The notes: generated by a model from the sequence alone, not told the origin. Positions 14,324 through 22,217 are shown, numbered from the stretch's first letter. The stretch: 22,970 bases of DNA from Candidatus Bathyarchaeota archaeon (GCA_014729945.1 WJJC01000055.1:1-22970), one strand, 5' to 3'. Program-made: numbers and translations.

Positions 14324-15325
14324 TTAGACAGTCTGAAGTGCTAGGTCCTCTGGAGTTATCTCCATCTCATCCAGTGCCTCTTTTAATCCACGGTACCTGT
14401 TCCGCAGCGTTACCTCTGTTGTACCAGCCGCCTCGGCGATGACTCTCTGAACCCGTTTCTCATTTGTCTCCTTACCTGCCATGTAAAGGGCTGCTGCTGC
14501 GAGGCCGCGGGGATCCTTGCCTGTCAAGGCTTTGATCTCGTCTGCTTTTCGCAGTATATTTATGGCCAGTATCTCTGTTGGCTGTGGTACTTCTAGTTTG
14601 GCTGCTATACTCGGAATGAACTTGTAAGGTCGGTCTACGGGGGGCTTCAGGTTCAACTCTCTGTGCATGAGTCGGTATGTCATTGCTACCTCGCTATGGA
14701 GTCTCTTACTTGTTTTCGAGACCTCTTTCAATGGGCGGGGTACTTTGAGTATTCTGCAGGCGGCGTATATGCTGGCTGCTACGAAGGCGTCAATACTTCT
14801 GCCTCGTATGAGGTCTTTCTTTAGTGAACGTCTGTAGATGAGTGCTGCGTTCTCCTTGACGTTTTGAGGTAGATGTAGCTCGGATGTCATTCTATCTAGC
14901 TCTGCCATGGCGATGCTAAGGTTTCTCGCGTGGGTCTCGTTTACCTTACTCCTGTTGTCTTGGCGCTGGAGTCTCCGCATTCTTCTCTGGGTCTCATAGT
15001 CCAGCCTTCGCCCTGAGGCGTCTTTATCGCCTTTGATTACGGTGCTGAGTCCTTTATCGTATATGCTCATACTGTACCCGGTTCCTGTTCGGCGTCTGTC
15101 GTTAGCTTCCTGGAGGTTAAAAACCCGGTACTCTGGCCCTGTGTCTATGATTGTTTCTGTGATTACTATTCCACAGGTTGCGCAGATGTTTTCTCCGCTA
15201 TCTACGTCGCTGATTATTTTGGTTCCTCCACAGTTGGAGCATTTGGACGTAGCGTCCTTTTGGGGCTCTCTGTATGTGTTATTCATTACTCTTTCTCCAA
15301 AATTACCTATGGGTATTTTACCCAT
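14324..15325 (-). CDS. tfb: Transcription initiation factor TFB (TFIIB homologue)
   Basis: 333 residues. The N-terminal zinc ribbon has Cys29-x2-Cys32 and Cys48-x2-Cys51, followed by the B-reader/linker (EYRVFNLQEANDRRRTG and an Arg-rich stretch up to about 120). Two cyclin-like repeats at about 125-215 and 225-310 bind TBP and the BRE/TATA DNA. It recruits RNA polymerase to promoters. A strong TATA, TTTATAA (complement of 15354-15360), lies 29-35 bases before ATG 15325. That ATG sits inside a perfect hairpin (15308-15326). A second start, ATG 15286 (MNNTYREP, 320 residues), has GGAG 8 bases upstream and still precedes the zinc ribbon, so it may be the true start, with the hairpin left in a leader of about 45 bases. 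Nothing suggests a divergent or inactive paralogue. Confidence 0.95.
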   Translation of the reverse strand: MGKIPIGNFGERVMNNTYREPQKDATSKCSNCGGTKIISDVDSGENICATCGIVITETIIDTGPEYRVFNLQEANDRRRTGTGYSMSIYDKGLSTVIKGDKDASGRRLDYETQRRMRRLQRQDNRSKVNETHARNLSIAMAELDRMTSELHLPQNVKENAALIYRRSLKKDLIRGRSIDAFVAASIYAACRILKVPRPLKEVSKTSKRLHSEVAMTYRLMHRELNLKPPVDRPYKFIPSIAAKLEVPQPTEILAINILRKADEIKALTGKDPRGLAAAALYMAGKETNEKRVQRVIAEAAGTTEVTLRNRYRGLKEALDEMEITPEDLALQTV

Positions 15326-15326
15326 A
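15308..15326 (-). promoter_or_regulatory. Perfect hairpin over the upstream TFB start codon
   Basis: TATGGGTA-TTT-TACCCATA has 8-base perfect arms and a 3-base loop. It includes the ATG at 15323-15325 and lies just past the transcription start predicted from the TATA box at 15354-15360. It could block translation from that ATG, act as an operator for autoregulation, or form a leader hairpin if translation begins at 15286. Confidence 0.5.
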
Positions 15327-15353
15327 TTTCAACTACGAGTCTTCACTAACTCC

Positions 15354-15360
15354 TTATAAA
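15354..15360 (-). promoter_or_regulatory. TATA box of tfb
   Basis: TTTATAA with a purine-rich base upstream on the minus strand. The spacing predicts transcription from about 15331. The rest of this 125-base gap toward the R15P isomerase gene is poor in G on the plus strand. It contains a directly repeated AACCAGAA (15392-15399 and 15431-15438) and a TATA-like CTTTAAAAC at about 15411-15419 for the isomerase. Confidence 0.55.
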
Positions 15361-15450
15361 GGTTACGCATTTATTACCAAAAACAACCTAAAACCAGAAA
15401 AAAGACTAACCCTTTAAAACAATAGCCAACAACCAGAATATAGACTTTTC

Positions 15451-16362
15451 ATGACTGTTGAATACACTGCGGATCGAATAAAATCCCTTAAAATACAGGG
15501 AGCAACCAGCATCGCGGTCCAAGCCGTAAAAGCCTTGGGGAAAGAACTGAGAAACCTTGAATGGACTCAACCGGAGGATGCCTTCGACCTACTCGAAGAA
15601 TCAATAAACACCCTGGTAGATTCCAGAGCAACAGAGCCCATGATGAGAAATGGCCTCAAATACATGAACAGGATAATCCACGAATCAAACTGGAACACCC
15701 CAGAGGAGCTCCGTGAAATAGTCCAAGAGGCTGAAGTGCATATACTTACTATGTTCAATGAGGGAAAAAACCAGATGATAGAGGTGGGCGCCCGACGTAT
15801 CGAAGATGGTGACACCGTACTAACTCATTGTCACAGCAGCGGAGTAACAGGCACCCTTCTAAGAGCCAAAGAGCAGGGAAAGGACTACAAGGTAATACAG
15901 ACTGAGACTAGGCCAAAATATCAGGGCAGAATCACGGCCCATGAACTGGTGGAAGCAGGGATAGATACTACTATGATCGTTGACTCGGCTGCTCGTCACT
16001 ATATGAAGGAGATTGACTTCGTCTTGGTTGGCAGTGACGCCATAACCAGTGAGGGAAACGTGATAAACAAGATAGGAACAAGTCAGGTGGCTTTAGCCGC
16101 TAACGAGGCCCGGGTACCATTCTATGTGGTTAGTACTTTGCTGAAATTTGATCCAGTAACAATTCACGGTAGCTATGAGGCTATCGAGGAGCGGCACACA
16201 GATGAGATATGGGATAATCCTCCCAATGGTTTAAGGATACTTAACCCGGCTTTTGATGTGACCCGTCGTGATTATGTCCACGGGTTGATAACCGAGGAGG
16301 GGATTATAAGTCCCCACAGTATCCTTGAGGCTATTCACAGGCACTATCCCTGGATGCTATAG
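15451..16362 (+). CDS. e2b2: Ribose-1,5-bisphosphate isomerase (eIF2B-alpha/MtnA-like)
   Basis: 303 residues. The fold and motifs belong to the eIF2B-like isomerases: HCHSSGVTGTL at 126-136, TETRPKYQG at 151-159, and GSDAITSEGNVINKIGT at 194-210. Cys127 and Asp196 correspond to the catalytic Cys and Asp of the archaeal R15P isomerase, which converts ribose 1,5-bisphosphate to ribulose 1,5-bisphosphate. The identity is strongly backed by the neighbours, RuBisCO and AMP phosphorylase. Methylthioribose-1-phosphate isomerase or a translation-factor subunit are less likely alternatives. There is no Shine-Dalgarno; a TATA-like CTTTAAAAC about 32-40 bases upstream would leave a leader of roughly 10 bases. 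The last 6 bases overlap the end of the convergent RuBisCO gene, so the pathway enzymes are linked but not in one operon. Confidence 0.92.
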   Translation: MTVEYTADRIKSLKIQGATSIAVQAVKALGKELRNLEWTQPEDAFDLLEESINTLVDSRATEPMMRNGLKYMNRIIHESNWNTPEELREIVQEAEVHILTMFNEGKNQMIEVGARRIEDGDTVLTHCHSSGVTGTLLRAKEQGKDYKVIQTETRPKYQGRITAHELVEAGIDTTMIVDSAARHYMKEIDFVLVGSDAITSEGNVINKIGTSQVALAANEARVPFYVVSTLLKFDPVTIHGSYEAIEERHTDEIWDNPPNGLRILNPAFDVTRRDYVHGLITEEGIISPHSILEAIHRHYPWML

Positions 16363-17637
16363 GATTTCCCACTTCTCTAAGGCTTTTTTCAGCTCTGGGT
16401 GATCAGTGGCGTACTCCATTAGTGCTATCTCTTTTATGGCTGCGTCTACTGCTTGCCGCATGGCTGTTGCGCCCACCCGGGTTCCTTCAGGGTGACCGTG
16501 GATGCCTCCTCCCGCCTGTATCACTGTATCGGTTCCAAAGATATCAACAAGTTTGGGTACCGATCCAGGGTGAAGCCCACCTGAAGCTATGGGTAATACT
16601 TTCTTCAAGCCATACATCGGGCTCATACATGCGTCCCTATTCTTCATTACCTCTTTTCTGGTCTCAGACATCTTGCCCACTGCTGTGCCTACGTGAAGCT
16701 GATCAACCCCCAATAACCTGGCTACCTTAGCTAACACCACCATGTTGATGCCATGTCTCGTGCTTCTGGTAAAGGCGGCGTGTCCAGCTCTATGGGCGTG
16801 AATTATCAGGTTATAGTCGAGGTCTCGCATGGCTTGGAGGCTGCTCCAACCCGTAGTGATTATGTCTATCATCATGTATCGTCCAGCGTGATCCTCGATG
16901 AACTGCGCCCTTCTCTTCATCTCCTCCATGGATGCCGTGATGTTAATGAGGTAGACCTTCTTCTCCCCGGTCTCCGACTCAGCCCTATCTCTTTTCTCCA
17001 GTGTCTCTATCACCCGATCCTCAAATGGGTTAAAACTCTGGCTGCTCAGGTTCTCATCATCTTTCACCACGTCACAGCCTCCTACCCACGCCTCGTAGGC
17101 TACATTTGCGTGGTCTCTTGTGGTTAATCCTAGCTTTGGTTTGATGATGGTTCCAACCAGTGGTCTATTTGTGACGCCTGTTAGCTTTTTCACTCCCTCT
17201 AAACCATATTTGGGGCCTTTGAAGCTCTTAGCCAGTTCCTCGGGGAAGTGGATATCGTTAAGTCTCAGGTTCTCTATGTCTTCGAGACCGAATACGTTGC
17301 CGGCGATGCTGCTAAGTATGTTGGGCATATTACTTGGTTCGAAGAGATCCACGGGATACGCGATCTTGATCTCGTTACCATTAATCTCGTAAACCTTGGC
17401 TGCCTTATCTTTAATGTAAGGTTCTTCTGTGGTGAGTTCTGTCCATGTTCCAACGCTGCTTTCTGCTGCAACCCCTCCCGCTATAACGTCCAGAGACTGG
17501 TCTCGGGACTCGACGTGGAACATGCATATGAGGTCGCTGTCTTTGGGTCTGTATTTCTGGTCTACGAAGTCAATGTATCTCATATAATCAACTGTATCCC
17601 ATATTTCTTCCACTATATTTTTACCTTTACCCAACAT
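16357..17637 (-). CDS. rbcL: Form III ribulose-1,5-bisphosphate carboxylase (RuBisCO)
   Basis: 426 residues. Catalytic residues are all seen: Glu59 in AAESSVGTWTE, Asn114 in AGNVFG, and Lys166/Lys168 in TIIKPKLGL. The carbamylated Lys192 lies with Asp194 and Glu195 in VKDDENL, His282 in HRAGHA, loop-6 Lys322 in GTAVGKM, and Ser352 in ASGGLHPG. It carboxylates ribulose 1,5-bisphosphate to two 3-phosphoglycerates in the AMP salvage route, so it is an archaeal form III enzyme, not a form IV RuBisCO-like protein. Loop 6 reads GKMSET instead of the common GKLEG, and the stretch from that Lys to the SGG motif looks about 15 residues shorter than I recall for Archaeoglobus or Thermococcus enzymes. 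No small subunit gene is present. Its start is 29 bases from that of AMP phosphorylase, so the two share a promoter region. Confidence 0.95.
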   Translation of the reverse strand: MLGKGKNIVEEIWDTVDYMRYIDFVDQKYRPKDSDLICMFHVESRDQSLDVIAGGVAAESSVGTWTELTTEEPYIKDKAAKVYEINGNEIKIAYPVDLFEPSNMPNILSSIAGNVFGLEDIENLRLNDIHFPEELAKSFKGPKYGLEGVKKLTGVTNRPLVGTIIKPKLGLTTRDHANVAYEAWVGGCDVVKDDENLSSQSFNPFEDRVIETLEKRDRAESETGEKKVYLINITASMEEMKRRAQFIEDHAGRYMMIDIITTGWSSLQAMRDLDYNLIIHAHRAGHAAFTRSTRHGINMVVLAKVARLLGVDQLHVGTAVGKMSETRKEVMKNRDACMSPMYGLKKVLPIASGGLHPGSVPKLVDIFGTDTVIQAGGGIHGHPEGTRVGATAMRQAVDAAIKEIALMEYATDHPELKKALEKWEIL

Positions 17638-17666
17638 ATTCTATTTATTCTAGGTGTACAAGGGAA
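17638..17666. promoter_or_regulatory. Compact divergent promoter of rbcL and AMP phosphorylase
   Basis: Only 29 bases separate the two divergent starts. A TATA-like TATTTATT (17642-17649) lies 18-25 bases before the plus-strand ATG, and a weak AGGGA (17662-17666 region) touches that ATG. Core promoter elements for rbcL must fall inside the AMP phosphorylase coding region, so the two are likely to be controlled together. Confidence 0.45.
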
Positions 17667-19211
17667 ATGCAACTAAAAACCGACATACTCAGTATCGAAG
17701 CAGGTGGACCCTTAATCGTAGTTATGAACAAGAAGGATGCAGCGGATCTCGGGGTTATCAGCAGCGACAGACTCTATGTTAAATATGGTGATAAGCACGC
17801 TATCTGCATTCTCAACATCAGTATGGAGGATTATCCAGGGATACTAGGTGTCTACGGTGAGGTTAAGAATCGTCTTGGTGTACCTGAAGGCGCCAAGGTG
17901 TACGTGGAACCGGCTAGGCGCCCTGAGAGCCTTGATTATGTCAGGGAGAAGATTAACGGTCAGAGGCTTACTCCTTGGAAGATCCAGCGCATAGTGGGGG
18001 ATGTGGTGGAGCGTCATCTGAGTGATATAGAGTTGGCGGCGTTTGTAACCTCGTTGCATGTTCATGGGGTGAGTATGGAGGAAGTGGAGGCTTTAAGCCG
18101 CTCAATGATCTGGAGTGGTAAACAGATCGACTTCAACCGGAGTCCAATACTGGATAAGCACAGTATTGGCGGCGTACCCGGCGATAAAACGACTCTGCTA
18201 GTAGTCCCCATCGTGGCGGCTGCGGGTTATAGTATCCCCAAGAGTAGCAGCAGGGCTATCACCAGTCCAGCTGGTACCGCTGACCGTATGGAGGCTTTGG
18301 CGCCTGTTGACATCTCTTTTGAAAGGATTAAGGAGATAGTGAACGATGTTGGTGCCTGTATCGTGTGGGGTGGGAGCATTGACTTGGCACCCGCGGACGA
18401 CCTTTTCATCAGGGTAGAGTATCCTCTGAGCATAGACCCCTTACTCTTGCCCAGTATTATGAGTAAGAAGAAGGCGATGGGAAGCACTCATGTGGTGATA
18501 GATATCCCTGTGGGGGTCACTGCGAAGATTAAGACCGTTGATGAGGCGGAGCAGCTAGCCAGTGACTTCATTGAGTTGGGCAGTCGGTTTGATATGGATA
18601 TCGAGTGTGCAATCACTGAGGGTAGTCAACCTATAGGGTACAACATTGGCCCCATATTGGAGGCACGTGAAGCCATAGAGACTTTAAACGGTAATTTTTC
18701 TCATGAGTTGGTGGATAAGGCAACTAATCTAGCCGGTATATTGTTTGAGATGGTGGGGCTTGACGATGGAAAACGTATGGCCATGGATCTTCTTGAGAGC
18801 GGTAAAGCCATGGAGAAGATGAGGGAGATCATCGAGGCTCAGGGGGGAGATCCCTCTGTGAAACCAGAAGACTTAGTTCCCGGCGAGTTTACGTATGATG
18901 TTCCAGCTCCACGAGACGGCATGGTGTTATGGTTCAATAACAGGGATCTAGTAAAGATAGCGCGAGCCGCAGGTACCCCAAACGATATGGGTGCTGGTTT
19001 GAAGCTCTACGCTAAGACAGGTGACAAAGTGGAGGAAGGTAAACCATTATACCGGGTATACGCTGAGAAAGAGGGAAAACTGGAAAACGCCATCAGGGTT
19101 CTTGGTGATCTACACCCCATGGAGATCGGTGAAAAAGTAGGTGAGGATATGTTGAAAAAACATGTAGGAAAACCTACAGCGCCCACACGAGAGTTCATAC
19201 TGGAACGCTAA
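17667..19211 (+). CDS. deoA: AMP phosphorylase (archaeal DeoA family)
   Basis: 514 residues, matching the archaeal AMP phosphorylase length and longer than bacterial thymidine phosphorylase because of an extra N-terminal domain of about 85 residues. The catalytic part follows: LTPWKIQRIV (101-110) in the helical domain, the phosphate-binding KHSIGGVPGDKT at 164-175, SSRAITSPAGTADR at 194-207, and a C-terminal alpha/beta domain with GAGLKLYAKTGDKVEEGKP. It splits AMP (and other NMPs) with phosphate to free base and ribose 1,5-bisphosphate, the substrate of the isomerase next door. The start ATG at 17667 is 29 bases from the divergent RuBisCO start. The 3' end overlaps the M42 peptidase end by 4 bases in convergent orientation. 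All three pathway genes therefore lie within 3.8 kb, in alternating orientation. Confidence 0.95.
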   Translation: MQLKTDILSIEAGGPLIVVMNKKDAADLGVISSDRLYVKYGDKHAICILNISMEDYPGILGVYGEVKNRLGVPEGAKVYVEPARRPESLDYVREKINGQRLTPWKIQRIVGDVVERHLSDIELAAFVTSLHVHGVSMEEVEALSRSMIWSGKQIDFNRSPILDKHSIGGVPGDKTTLLVVPIVAAAGYSIPKSSSRAITSPAGTADRMEALAPVDISFERIKEIVNDVGACIVWGGSIDLAPADDLFIRVEYPLSIDPLLLPSIMSKKKAMGSTHVVIDIPVGVTAKIKTVDEAEQLASDFIELGSRFDMDIECAITEGSQPIGYNIGPILEAREAIETLNGNFSHELVDKATNLAGILFEMVGLDDGKRMAMDLLESGKAMEKMREIIEAQGGDPSVKPEDLVPGEFTYDVPAPRDGMVLWFNNRDLVKIARAAGTPNDMGAGLKLYAKTGDKVEEGKPLYRVYAEKEGKLENAIRVLGDLHPMEIGEKVGEDMLKKHVGKPTAPTREFILER

Positions 19212-20248
19212 ACACTGATGCGTTTGATGAATGCCTTCACAAGCGCCACAGTGTTTTCTATATCCTCCTCTGTTGTTATCCCGCAGGGACCGTGTATGTA
19301 GCGGCAGGGGTTAGCAATAGTGCCACTTGGGATCCCTGCTTTCGTCAGGTGGATGCTTCCAGCGTCGGTGCCTCCACTTGGTATCTTCTTGAACTGGTAG
19401 GGGATATTCTCGGCTTCCGCTGCCTCTATTATACTGCCAAGTACCTTTGGGTGAGCTATTACGCTTCGATCCGCTATGGTTATCACAGGTCCCTTGTGTA
19501 GCCCCGCGCTCTGCTTGTGGCTTGGCACCCCGGGCATATCCATGGCAAAAGTATTCTCCAGTGCTAAACCGTAGTCTGGGTCTACTTGCCAGGCAGCGGT
19601 CTTGCTACCTCTCAATCCTACTTCTTCCTGTACTGTGCCCACGGCGATGACGTTGTAGGGTTTGTCTTTAACCCATTTGAAGACCTCTGTCATCACGTAG
19701 CAGCCGACGCGGTCATCGAATGCTTTACCCCAGAGGAAGCCGTCTCCAAGGTATTTGAACTGTACATCGAATACCCCGGTCATCCCAATGTAGGCTCCCT
19801 TGTTTTCAGCCATCTCCTTGTTGGATGCACCGATGTCTATGAATAGTTCATCCGCTGGTATGGCTTTCTTTTTCTCCTCGTCGCTGAGCACATGCGGTGG
19901 CTTGGTGCCCAGTATTCCGTATAGGGTTCCTTTCTTTCCCTTGAGTTGTATGCGTTGTCCAGGTAATACGTTATCAACGATTCCCCATGAGTGGAACCTC
20001 AGGAAACCATCCTTATCGATGTCAGTGATGAGCATGGCCACCTCGTCTGTGTGGGCTGCCAGCATGATGACCGGTGCATCCTCATCTCCCTTATGTGTGA
20101 AAAAGACGTTGCCCAGTTTATCAGTACGGACATCATCGGCGTAATCTTGGAGCTCCTCGATTAATATGTTCCTTGGCTCAGCCTCTGCTCCTGGTGGACC
20201 GAAGGCGTTGCTGAGTTTCTCTAGTAGTGCTTTATTCAATGTTATCAT
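19208..20248 (-). CDS. M42-family (TET-type) aminopeptidase
   Basis: 346 residues, the usual length for self-compartmentalising tetrahedral aminopeptidases that trim peptides from the N-terminus in the cytoplasm. Dinuclear metal and catalytic residues are visible: His66 and Asp68 in AAHTDEV, Asp178/Asp179 in AFDDRVG (one bridges the metals), Glu208 (base) and Glu209 in QEEVGLRG, Asp237 in AMDMPG, and His319 in YIHGPCG. The conserved GGTDAG lies at 292-297. The specificity pocket cannot be read, so acidic, leucyl or lysyl preference is open, and older annotations of this family as endoglucanase should be ignored. It overlaps the AMP phosphorylase end by 4 bases. It lies 68 bases downstream of the M14-like gene on the same strand, so the two may be co-transcribed as a peptide-degradation unit. 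Confidence 0.92.
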   Translation of the reverse strand: MITLNKALLEKLSNAFGPPGAEAEPRNILIEELQDYADDVRTDKLGNVFFTHKGDEDAPVIMLAAHTDEVAMLITDIDKDGFLRFHSWGIVDNVLPGQRIQLKGKKGTLYGILGTKPPHVLSDEEKKKAIPADELFIDIGASNKEMAENKGAYIGMTGVFDVQFKYLGDGFLWGKAFDDRVGCYVMTEVFKWVKDKPYNVIAVGTVQEEVGLRGSKTAAWQVDPDYGLALENTFAMDMPGVPSHKQSAGLHKGPVITIADRSVIAHPKVLGSIIEAAEAENIPYQFKKIPSGGTDAGSIHLTKAGIPSGTIANPCRYIHGPCGITTEEDIENTVALVKAFIKRISV

Positions 20249-20316
20249 ATGTAAATTGTTTTTCAGGTATTTCTGTCCAACGGATTTGAAAAGAGAAATG
20301 ACTGGTTATGAAGGCA

Positions 20317-21747
20317 TTAGGGGTTTCTGACGAGGCTCTTGGTGTACTGACTGGCATGAAGCAATGCCCCAATGCTCATACCAACTAGGTTATGGATGGG
20401 TGTATTAACTATCTCATAGTTCTCGTGCAGAAACTTGTCGTAATTGACCAGTTTATCGTAGGCTCTCTGTTTTAGCTCCTCAGCTTTCTCATTTCCGGAG
20501 GCTTTTGCTTCCTCGTCGAACATCTTGTACATGCCACCAAGATTGAACATTCTGTAGAGGTCATCATGTCCCTCGATACCGATCTTCTCGGCCACTGTGG
20601 CTTTTCTCGCGTGGACCTTGGGGTTGAACTTGAATGGCGGATTGCTCACGTTGGTGTATTTCTCTATGAGGGGCTCAATGTTCTCCCACGTCATCTTCTT
20701 CCAGGCTGTCTCGGTCTCTAGGATGGGTTCTCCCTCTTTCCATAGATCTAGGAGAAAGTTGTTCGCCTCGTTTATCTTATCGTTCCCGTATCTCAGGGCC
20801 TCTCCCAGTGTGGTATCGCTTTCTCTGTCGTCGAGCATTCTTGGATCATACCATAGGCAGCACTCTGGGATGATGATGAAACTGTCAGGATTCCAGACCT
20901 GTACGTATTCGTAGATATCACAGCCCTGTATGGGTTCGATGTTCTTGTTGCCTTCTGCGTAGTGGCGTACCCAGTTTCTAGCTGGCTGGAGGTACTGGGC
21001 GTGCATTATCCCGGGTGCCAGCATGGTTCCGGGGCGTTTCCGTAGGAATATGTTGAAGCGTTTGGCACTATTTTGCAGGTCTGCGTATAGCTCTGGGCAC
21101 CGGTGGGGTACCATATAGGTGATTCCACCCCATTTCATCATGTGGAGGCTGCTGAGAAAACTCATCTTGACGTTATTGATGAGTTTCATCATGGCCCTTG
21201 TCTCGGCTGTTGGGTTGTTGAGGTCTAGAGGCCCGTAGCGGAAGGGGAAGCACCCGTCTGGTGTGATGCTGTGGGGTGTACGGTAGTAGTTAAGGCTAAA
21301 GTTTAATGGGTCTAGTGGTCCTTTCTGGAATTCCTCGTTTCGTCTGGCTGCGTCGGGGTCGCTGCATTTAATCAGGTACCATGTGTAGTCCAGTTGCTCT
21401 GTGACTTGGGGGTTCTCGGCTAGTGCTCTGCTGAGATATGTGAGGTGATTTCCTCCGTAGGGTTCCTCGCTGTTGGGGAATCCGTGTATGAATGCATTAA
21501 ATCTGCCTTCTCCTATTTTAAGGCAGAGTATCTGTTCTCCCATCGTGGATAGGCCGAGTTCAAGTAACTCGACGGACTCATATTCTTCGGCTAGCTTCCT
21601 TGTTTCCTCGTTCTGTTCATCTACTGTAAGGAACCGGTCCCAGTGGGGGACGTTATCGAGTATAGGTGAGAGATCAATCATGAAATATGGGGTGGTTTCA
21701 TCGTGTTTAATCCTTATCTCAGTTAGACTCAAAAACAGGTCAAGCAT
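20317..21747 (-). CDS. M14-like carboxypeptidase with an altered zinc motif
   Basis: 476 residues of the M14 carboxypeptidase fold. The region equivalent to the zinc motif HxxE reads GFPNSEEP (89-96), where relatives have G-x-P-H-x-x-E-P. The first zinc ligand is therefore Asn92 with Glu95 retained; His88 four residues earlier could substitute. Other expected residues are present: DPDAARRN (130-137), DLNNPTAETRAMMK (175-188), the second zinc-type His202 in SSLHMM, and a candidate catalytic Glu295 in IIIPECC. It may be an inactive or altered-specificity homologue, or use another metal geometry. The C-terminal 130 residues are helical and not assigned. The start at 21747 gives 22 residues before MIDLSPIL; ATG 21681 is an alternative with a TATA-like stretch near 21702-21710. 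No signal peptide. The M42 aminopeptidase gene follows it. Confidence 0.7.
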   Translation of the reverse strand: MLDLFLSLTEIRIKHDETTPYFMIDLSPILDNVPHWDRFLTVDEQNEETRKLAEEYESVELLELGLSTMGEQILCLKIGEGRFNAFIHGFPNSEEPYGGNHLTYLSRALAENPQVTEQLDYTWYLIKCSDPDAARRNEEFQKGPLDPLNFSLNYYRTPHSITPDGCFPFRYGPLDLNNPTAETRAMMKLINNVKMSFLSSLHMMKWGGITYMVPHRCPELYADLQNSAKRFNIFLRKRPGTMLAPGIMHAQYLQPARNWVRHYAEGNKNIEPIQGCDIYEYVQVWNPDSFIIIPECCLWYDPRMLDDRESDTTLGEALRYGNDKINEANNFLLDLWKEGEPILETETAWKKMTWENIEPLIEKYTNVSNPPFKFNPKVHARKATVAEKIGIEGHDDLYRMFNLGGMYKMFDEEAKASGNEKAEELKQRAYDKLVNYDKFLHENYEIVNTPIHNLVGMSIGALLHASQYTKSLVRNP

Positions 21748-21758
21748 ATAATTCTTTG

Positions 21759-22178
21759 ATGTCTAGTCTCGAGGACGAGTTGCGGGAGCTTAATGATAAG
21801 CTGGAGCTCATGATGAAGAGACTGGACTATATGGAGGCCTTGATGACCCAGAGCCAGGAATACGCTGAGGCCTCACAGATTATAGGCGGCTTCAGGATGG
21901 GTGCTAGTCTCTACAGTGAGCCATTGAAGCTGGTGCAGCGATTGATGAGTGTCCAGCGCGGGCTTAAGCGGAGCGAGGAGCCACGTGACGAAATTAGCAG
22001 AATCATATTGAATGTACTGGCTATCAGGGGTCCTCAGAATATTAGTAGCTTAACCCGTGAAGTACAGCGGGAACGAGGTACAGGAAGCAGGGTCACGGTG
22101 CGGAAAAAACTCCTTGAGCTAGTGGCTGAAGGGCTGGTGGAGAAAGCTGAAGGCTACGACTATAAGCTGGTAGAGTAG
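21759..22178 (+). CDS. Coiled-coil winged-helix transcription regulator-like protein
   Basis: 139 residues from ATG 21759; a TTG directly before it would add one residue. The N-terminal third (about 1-35) is a heptad-rich amphipathic helix (LEDELRELNDKLELMMKRLD) expected to form a coiled coil for dimerisation. A middle linker (SQIIGGFRMGASLYSEPLKL) follows. The C-terminal part (about 78-139) has the helix-turn-helix and wing of a winged helix (IILNVLAIRGPQNISSLTREV, then VTVRKKLLELVAEGLVEKAEG). No exact family is recognised. Its start is only 11 bases from that of the divergent M14-like gene, so it could control that gene and the downstream desuccinylase-like gene. The promoter is unclear: an ATATAAT at 21746-21752 lies too close to the ATG, so the true start might be further in. 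Confidence 0.65.
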   Translation: MSSLEDELRELNDKLELMMKRLDYMEALMTQSQEYAEASQIIGGFRMGASLYSEPLKLVQRLMSVQRGLKRSEEPRDEISRIILNVLAIRGPQNISSLTREVQRERGTGSRVTVRKKLLELVAEGLVEKAEGYDYKLVE

Positions 22179-22217
22179 CCACGTGTCTTATTATCCGGTG
22201 TTAGGGCATGTACTTGT

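Noticed and set aside
15392..15438. Directly repeated AACCAGAA in the TFB / R15P isomerase gap as a regulatory repeat
   Set aside because: Only 8 bases in an A- and C-rich stretch; chance is a sufficient explanation, so it is noted only with the promoter.
16753..17127. A 124-codon open frame antisense to RuBisCO
   Set aside because: Low-complexity composition, no motif and no ribosome site; fully explained by the codon pattern of the real gene.
16357..17637. RuBisCO-like (form IV) protein
   Set aside because: All carboxylase active-site residues, including the carbamylated Lys and loop-6 Lys, are present and the partner enzymes are adjacent.
17248..17676. A 142-codon open frame on the plus strand antisense to the RuBisCO N-terminus
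   Set aside because: It is a shadow frame: its translation is Cys/Phe/Tyr-rich with no recognisable domain, it lies wholly over a certain gene, and it runs into the AMP phosphorylase start.
19208..20248. Endo-1,4-beta-glucanase / cellulase annotation for the M42 protein
   Set aside because: That is an old misnaming of the family; the dinuclear metal ligands and QEEVG motif show an aminopeptidase.
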